Shown: positions 61,629 to 64,000 of the stretch, one piece after another
How the letters are laid out: each line of letters begins with the position of its first letter
How positions within the stretch are numbered: position 1 is the stretch's first letter
NCBI RefSeq assembly: GCF_009763805.1
Contig: NZ_CP046803.1
Location: forward strand, 372,001 to 436,000
Length of the DNA stretch: 64,000 bases
Reading direction: 5' to 3'
DNA from: Vibrio cidicii
GTDB taxonomy: Bacteria; Pseudomonadota; Gammaproteobacteria; Enterobacterales; Vibrionaceae
Notes under the pieces: generated by a model
Seen by the model: the letters and a program-made list of their open reading frames with translations, nothing else
Told to the model about the DNA's origin: nothing
Database searches by the model: none
Translations under genes and position numbers: made by a program

Positions 61629-61817
61629 TAACCAGCGAACGTTCGTTTGCTCAAAAACCAACCACAAAAGTTCCAAAACGCCATTTCGTAACACGTTGAA
61701 AATGAGAGACATCATCCATATTTGCAACTTAATATCTTGTTTTATTAATATTATTAATTGAAATGTAACATTTCTCACAGAAAACTTTGTCAATCAATAC
61801 GAAAATCCAACCGATTT

Positions 61818-61841
61818 CGAACGAAACATTTTGCTCGTTCG
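61818..61841. promoter_or_regulatory. Inverted repeat upstream of glpT
   Basis: CGAACGA (61818-61824) and TCGTTCG (61835-61841) are perfect arms ten bases apart, about 95 bases before the glpT start. TTCG and CGAA are the key half-site bases of GlpR operators, but order and spacing differ from the E. coli consensus. Also nearby is the palindrome CGAACGTTCG near 61637-61646. Regulator uncertain. Confidence 0.4.
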
Positions 61842-61934
61842 CACTTTAGAAGAAACCACCCGCTCTCTACTCAACATTCTTTTGTTCGGGGCCGTTTCTA
61901 TACCATCGCAAAACACAAAGTAAAGAGGCTTACC

Positions 61935-63299
61935 ATGTTTGGTATATTCAAACCCAAAGCACATATCAATCGCCTACCCGGCGAGAAAATCGATAGTGCT
62001 TACTCCCGCCTGCGCTGGCAATTGTTTATCGGCATTTTTGTTGGCTATGCTGGCTACTATCTGGTACGTAAAAACTTCAGTCTGGCGATGCCCTACCTGA
62101 TTGAACAAGGCTTTAGCCGCGGCGATCTCGGTGTCGCACTGGCAGCGGTATCCATCGCTTACGGCTTATCTAAATTCTTAATGGGCAGTGTTTCCGACCG
62201 TTCTGATCCGCGCTACTTCCTCAGCGCAGGCTTGGTGATGTCTGCCTTAGTCATGTTCTGCTTTGGCTTTATGCCTTGGGCAACCGGCAGCATTACCGCC
62301 ATGTTTATCTTGCTGTTTTTGAACGGCTGGTTCCAAGGCATGGGATGGCCTGCCTGTGGCCGAACCATGGTGCACTGGTGGTCACGCAAAGAGCGGGGCG
62401 AAATTGTCTCAGTGTGGAACGTGGCGCACAACGTAGGTGGTGGTTTGATTGGTCCTATCTTCCTCTTCGGTTTGTGGATGTTCAATGACGACTGGCGCAC
62501 CGCTTTCTACGTACCTGCCTTCTTCGCTCTATTGGTTGCGGTATTTATTTGGATCACCATGCGTGATACGCCTCAATCTTGTGGTCTGCCACCGATTGAA
62601 GAGTACAAAAATGACTACCCAGATGATTACGACACCTCACACGAAAAAGAGATGACGGCCAAAGAGATCTTCTTTAAGTACGTGTTTAACAACAAACTGC
62701 TTTGGTCTATTGCGATTGCGAATGCCTTTGTTTACTTGATCCGCTACGGCGTTCTCGACTGGGCTCCGGTATACCTGAGAGAAGCTAAAGAATTCACCGT
62801 TGACAAATCGTCTTGGGCTTACTTCCTTTACGAATGGGCGGGTATTCCGGGTACCCTGTTGTGTGGTTGGATCTCAGACAAACTGTTCAAAGGCCGTCGT
62901 GCGCCAGCGGGCATTCTGTTTATGGTGTTGGTAACGCTTGCGGTACTCGTTTACTGGTTTAACCCAGCAGGCAACCCTGGTGTCGACATGGCAGCGCTGG
63001 TGGCTATCGGCTTCCTCATCTATGGCCCTGTGATGCTTATTGGTCTGTACGCACTCGAACTTGCGCCGAAAAAAGCCGCTGGTACTGCTGCTGGTCTAAC
63101 GGGTCTGTTTGGCTACTTGGGCGGCGCGGTGGCAGCAAACGCGGTACTGGGTTACACCGTTGACCACTTTGGCTGGGATGGTGGCTTTATCATCTTGATC
63201 GGCTCTTGCATCACCTCAATTGTTTGTTTGACTTACGCACTGCTGGGCGAACGCGCTCATCACGAAGCGAAGAACAAACAGAAAGAAGCAGTTGCTTAA
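61935..63299 (+). CDS. glpT: Glycerol-3-phosphate transporter GlpT
   Basis: A 454-residue major-facilitator antiporter that imports sn-glycerol 3-phosphate in exchange for phosphate; also a route for fosfomycin. The start at 61935 ([15 protein letters not shown]) follows AGAGG; the longer frame from 61758 lacks this and gives an odd N terminus. Twelve helices. The family signature includes [21 protein letters not shown], with the binding-site Arg in YYLVRKNF, and [26 protein letters not shown]. coli GlpT has 452 residues. glpQ follows on the same strand. Confidence 0.96.
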   Translation: MFGIFKPKAHINRLPGEKIDSAYSRLRWQLFIGIFVGYAGYYLVRKNFSLAMPYLIEQGFSRGDLGVALAAVSIAYGLSKFLMGSVSDRSDPRYFLSAGLVMSALVMFCFGFMPWATGSITAMFILLFLNGWFQGMGWPACGRTMVHWWSRKERGEIVSVWNVAHNVGGGLIGPIFLFGLWMFNDDWRTAFYVPAFFALLVAVFIWITMRDTPQSCGLPPIEEYKNDYPDDYDTSHEKEMTAKEIFFKYVFNNKLLWSIAIANAFVYLIRYGVLDWAPVYLREAKEFTVDKSSWAYFLYEWAGIPGTLLCGWISDKLFKGRRAPAGILFMVLVTLAVLVYWFNPAGNPGVDMAALVAIGFLIYGPVMLIGLYALELAPKKAAGTAAGLTGLFGYLGGAVAANAVLGYTVDHFGWDGGFIILIGSCITSIVCLTYALLGERAHHEAKNKQKEAVA

Positions 63300-63312
63300 T
63301 TAAACTTCCTCA

Positions 63313-63345
63313 AGCCCGTTTTTTACTGCCGTAAGCTAACGGGCT
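63313..63345 (+). terminator. Hairpin between glpT and glpQ
   Basis: AGCCCGTT (63313-63320) and AACGGGCT (63338-63345) pair over a 17-base loop and are followed by ATTTTCT. It may end part of the glpT transcripts. Confidence 0.6.
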
Positions 63346-63437
63346 ATTTTCTGCGCGAAAGTGTCATCATAGTTACATTTTCGAACGTCAGGATACTCCT
63401 TCGAAAATTTAGTGAAAACAAACACAAGGAAAATTCC

Positions 63438-64000
63438 ATGAAGCTCTCTCCTCTCTATTTCGCTCTCGCCGCCTTGGCGGCTGGCAGTGTGACCGCGAAA
63501 CCTTTGGTGATTGCACACCGCGGCGCTTCTGGTTATTTGCCAGAGCATACACTGGAAGCCAAAGCGTTGGCTTACGCCATGAAACCAGACTACATCGAGC
63601 AAGATGTGGTGATGACCAAAGATGATCAGTTGGTTGTGCTGCATGACCATTATCTTGATCGCGTGACGGACGTCGCGGATAAGTTCCCAGATCGTGCCCG
63701 TGCGGATAAGCGCTACTACGCCATCGACTTTACTTTAGCTGAGATCAAATCACTGCGAGTCACCGAAGGTTTCAACATCGATGACAAAGGCAACAAAGTG
63801 GCTGGCTTCCCGAACCGTTTCCCGATGTGGAAAGGCGATTTCACCGTCCCCACCCTACAAGAAGAGATTGAGCTGATCCAAGGGCTTAACAAAACGTTAG
63901 GTTACGATATCGGCATCTACCCAGAGATCAAAGCACCTTGGTTCCATCGCCATGAAGGCAAAGACATCAGTACTGCGGTATTGAAAGTGTTGAAGCAATA
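63438..64000 (+). CDS. glpQ: Glycerophosphodiester phosphodiesterase GlpQ, 5' part
   Basis: The first 187 residues of a periplasmic enzyme that frees glycerol 3-phosphate from glycerophosphodiesters for GlpT to import; the gene runs past the window end. AAGGAAA precedes the ATG. Signal peptide about 1-20 (MKLSPLYFALAALAAGSVTA). The catalytic signature follows at once: VIAHRGASGYLPEHTLEAKALA with the catalytic His, then DYIEQDVVMTKDDQLVVLHDHYLDRVTDV with the calcium-binding acids and the second His. Expected full length about 350. Confidence 0.95.
   Translation, partial: MKLSPLYFALAALAAGSVTAKPLVIAHRGASGYLPEHTLEAKALAYAMKPDYIEQDVVMTKDDQLVVLHDHYLDRVTDVADKFPDRARADKRYYAIDFTLAEIKSLRVTEGFNIDDKGNKVAGFPNRFPMWKGDFTVPTLQEEIELIQGLNKTLGYDIGIYPEIKAPWFHRHEGKDISTAVLKVLKQ

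Overview
The window is almost certainly from Vibrio vulnificus, most likely the smaller chromosome. The clearest marker is the vvhB-vvhA pair at 59.66-61.59 kb: VvhA is the 471-residue secreted cytolysin of this species, with its leukocidin-like pore domain and C-terminal lectin domain. A cqsA/cqsS quorum-sensing pair, five chemotaxis proteins, a multidomain GH19 chitinase and a rbsDACBKR operon fit the same genus. No rRNA, tRNA, CRISPR array, insertion sequence or prophage was seen.

Layout. 0-3 kb: gcvP (glycine cleavage P protein). 3-5.2 kb: a porin with a long regulatory region. 5.2-8.5 kb: GH19 chitinase. 8.6-11.9 kb: two PAS-type chemoreceptors. 12.1-16.3 kb: sbcDC nuclease. 16.5-19.4 kb: a periplasmic-sensor diguanylate cyclase. 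19.6-21.9 kb: an AEC transporter and a divergent YlqF/RbgA-type ribosome-assembly GTPase. 22.1-25.4 kb: cqsA and cqsS, convergent. 25.7-29.1 kb: acetyltransferase, desaturase, CheV and a small membrane protein. 29.4-35.4 kb: ribose operon, reading leftward from a perfect 20-bp operator. 35.6-37.1 kb: LysE-type exporter, Mpo1-like and MmcQ/YjbR proteins. 37.2-40.3 kb: ravA-viaA. 40.6-42.2 kb: Nudix hydrolase and threonine aldolase. 42.3-46.6 kb: an aspartoacylase-like deacylase followed by a complete polar amino-acid ABC transporter. 46.7-54.9 kb: accessory genes, including a 1157-residue Ig-repeat lipoprotein, an AT-rich gene-poor stretch and a broken membrane-protein gene. 55-59 kb: two paralogous chemoreceptors. 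59-61.6 kb: vvhBA. 61.9-64 kb: glpT and the start of glpQ.

The most striking result concerns sequence integrity. Thirteen genes are interrupted by single-base frameshifts. In twelve the break lies at, or can be placed exactly on, the pentamer GAAAC (GTTTC on the other strand). In eleven, deleting one A (expected GAAC) restores a full-length conserved protein: gcvP, GH19 chitinase, sbcD, ylqF, cqsA, rbsD, ltaE, an ABC ATPase, an ABC permease, a P-loop kinase and a chemoreceptor. In the twelfth (Ig lipoprotein) one A appears to be missing (expected GAAAAC). Only the small gene at 52.4-52.9 kb is broken elsewhere. One shared motif across unrelated housekeeping genes points to a systematic base-calling or consensus error, not to real loss of function. 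I therefore annotate those genes across the break. A link to a DNA modification at GAAC/GTTC is possible but speculative.

Functionally the window mixes central metabolism (glycine cleavage, ribose, glycerol phosphate, threonine), environmental sensing (chemotaxis, c-di-GMP, CAI-1 quorum sensing), chitin use and virulence (cytolysin).
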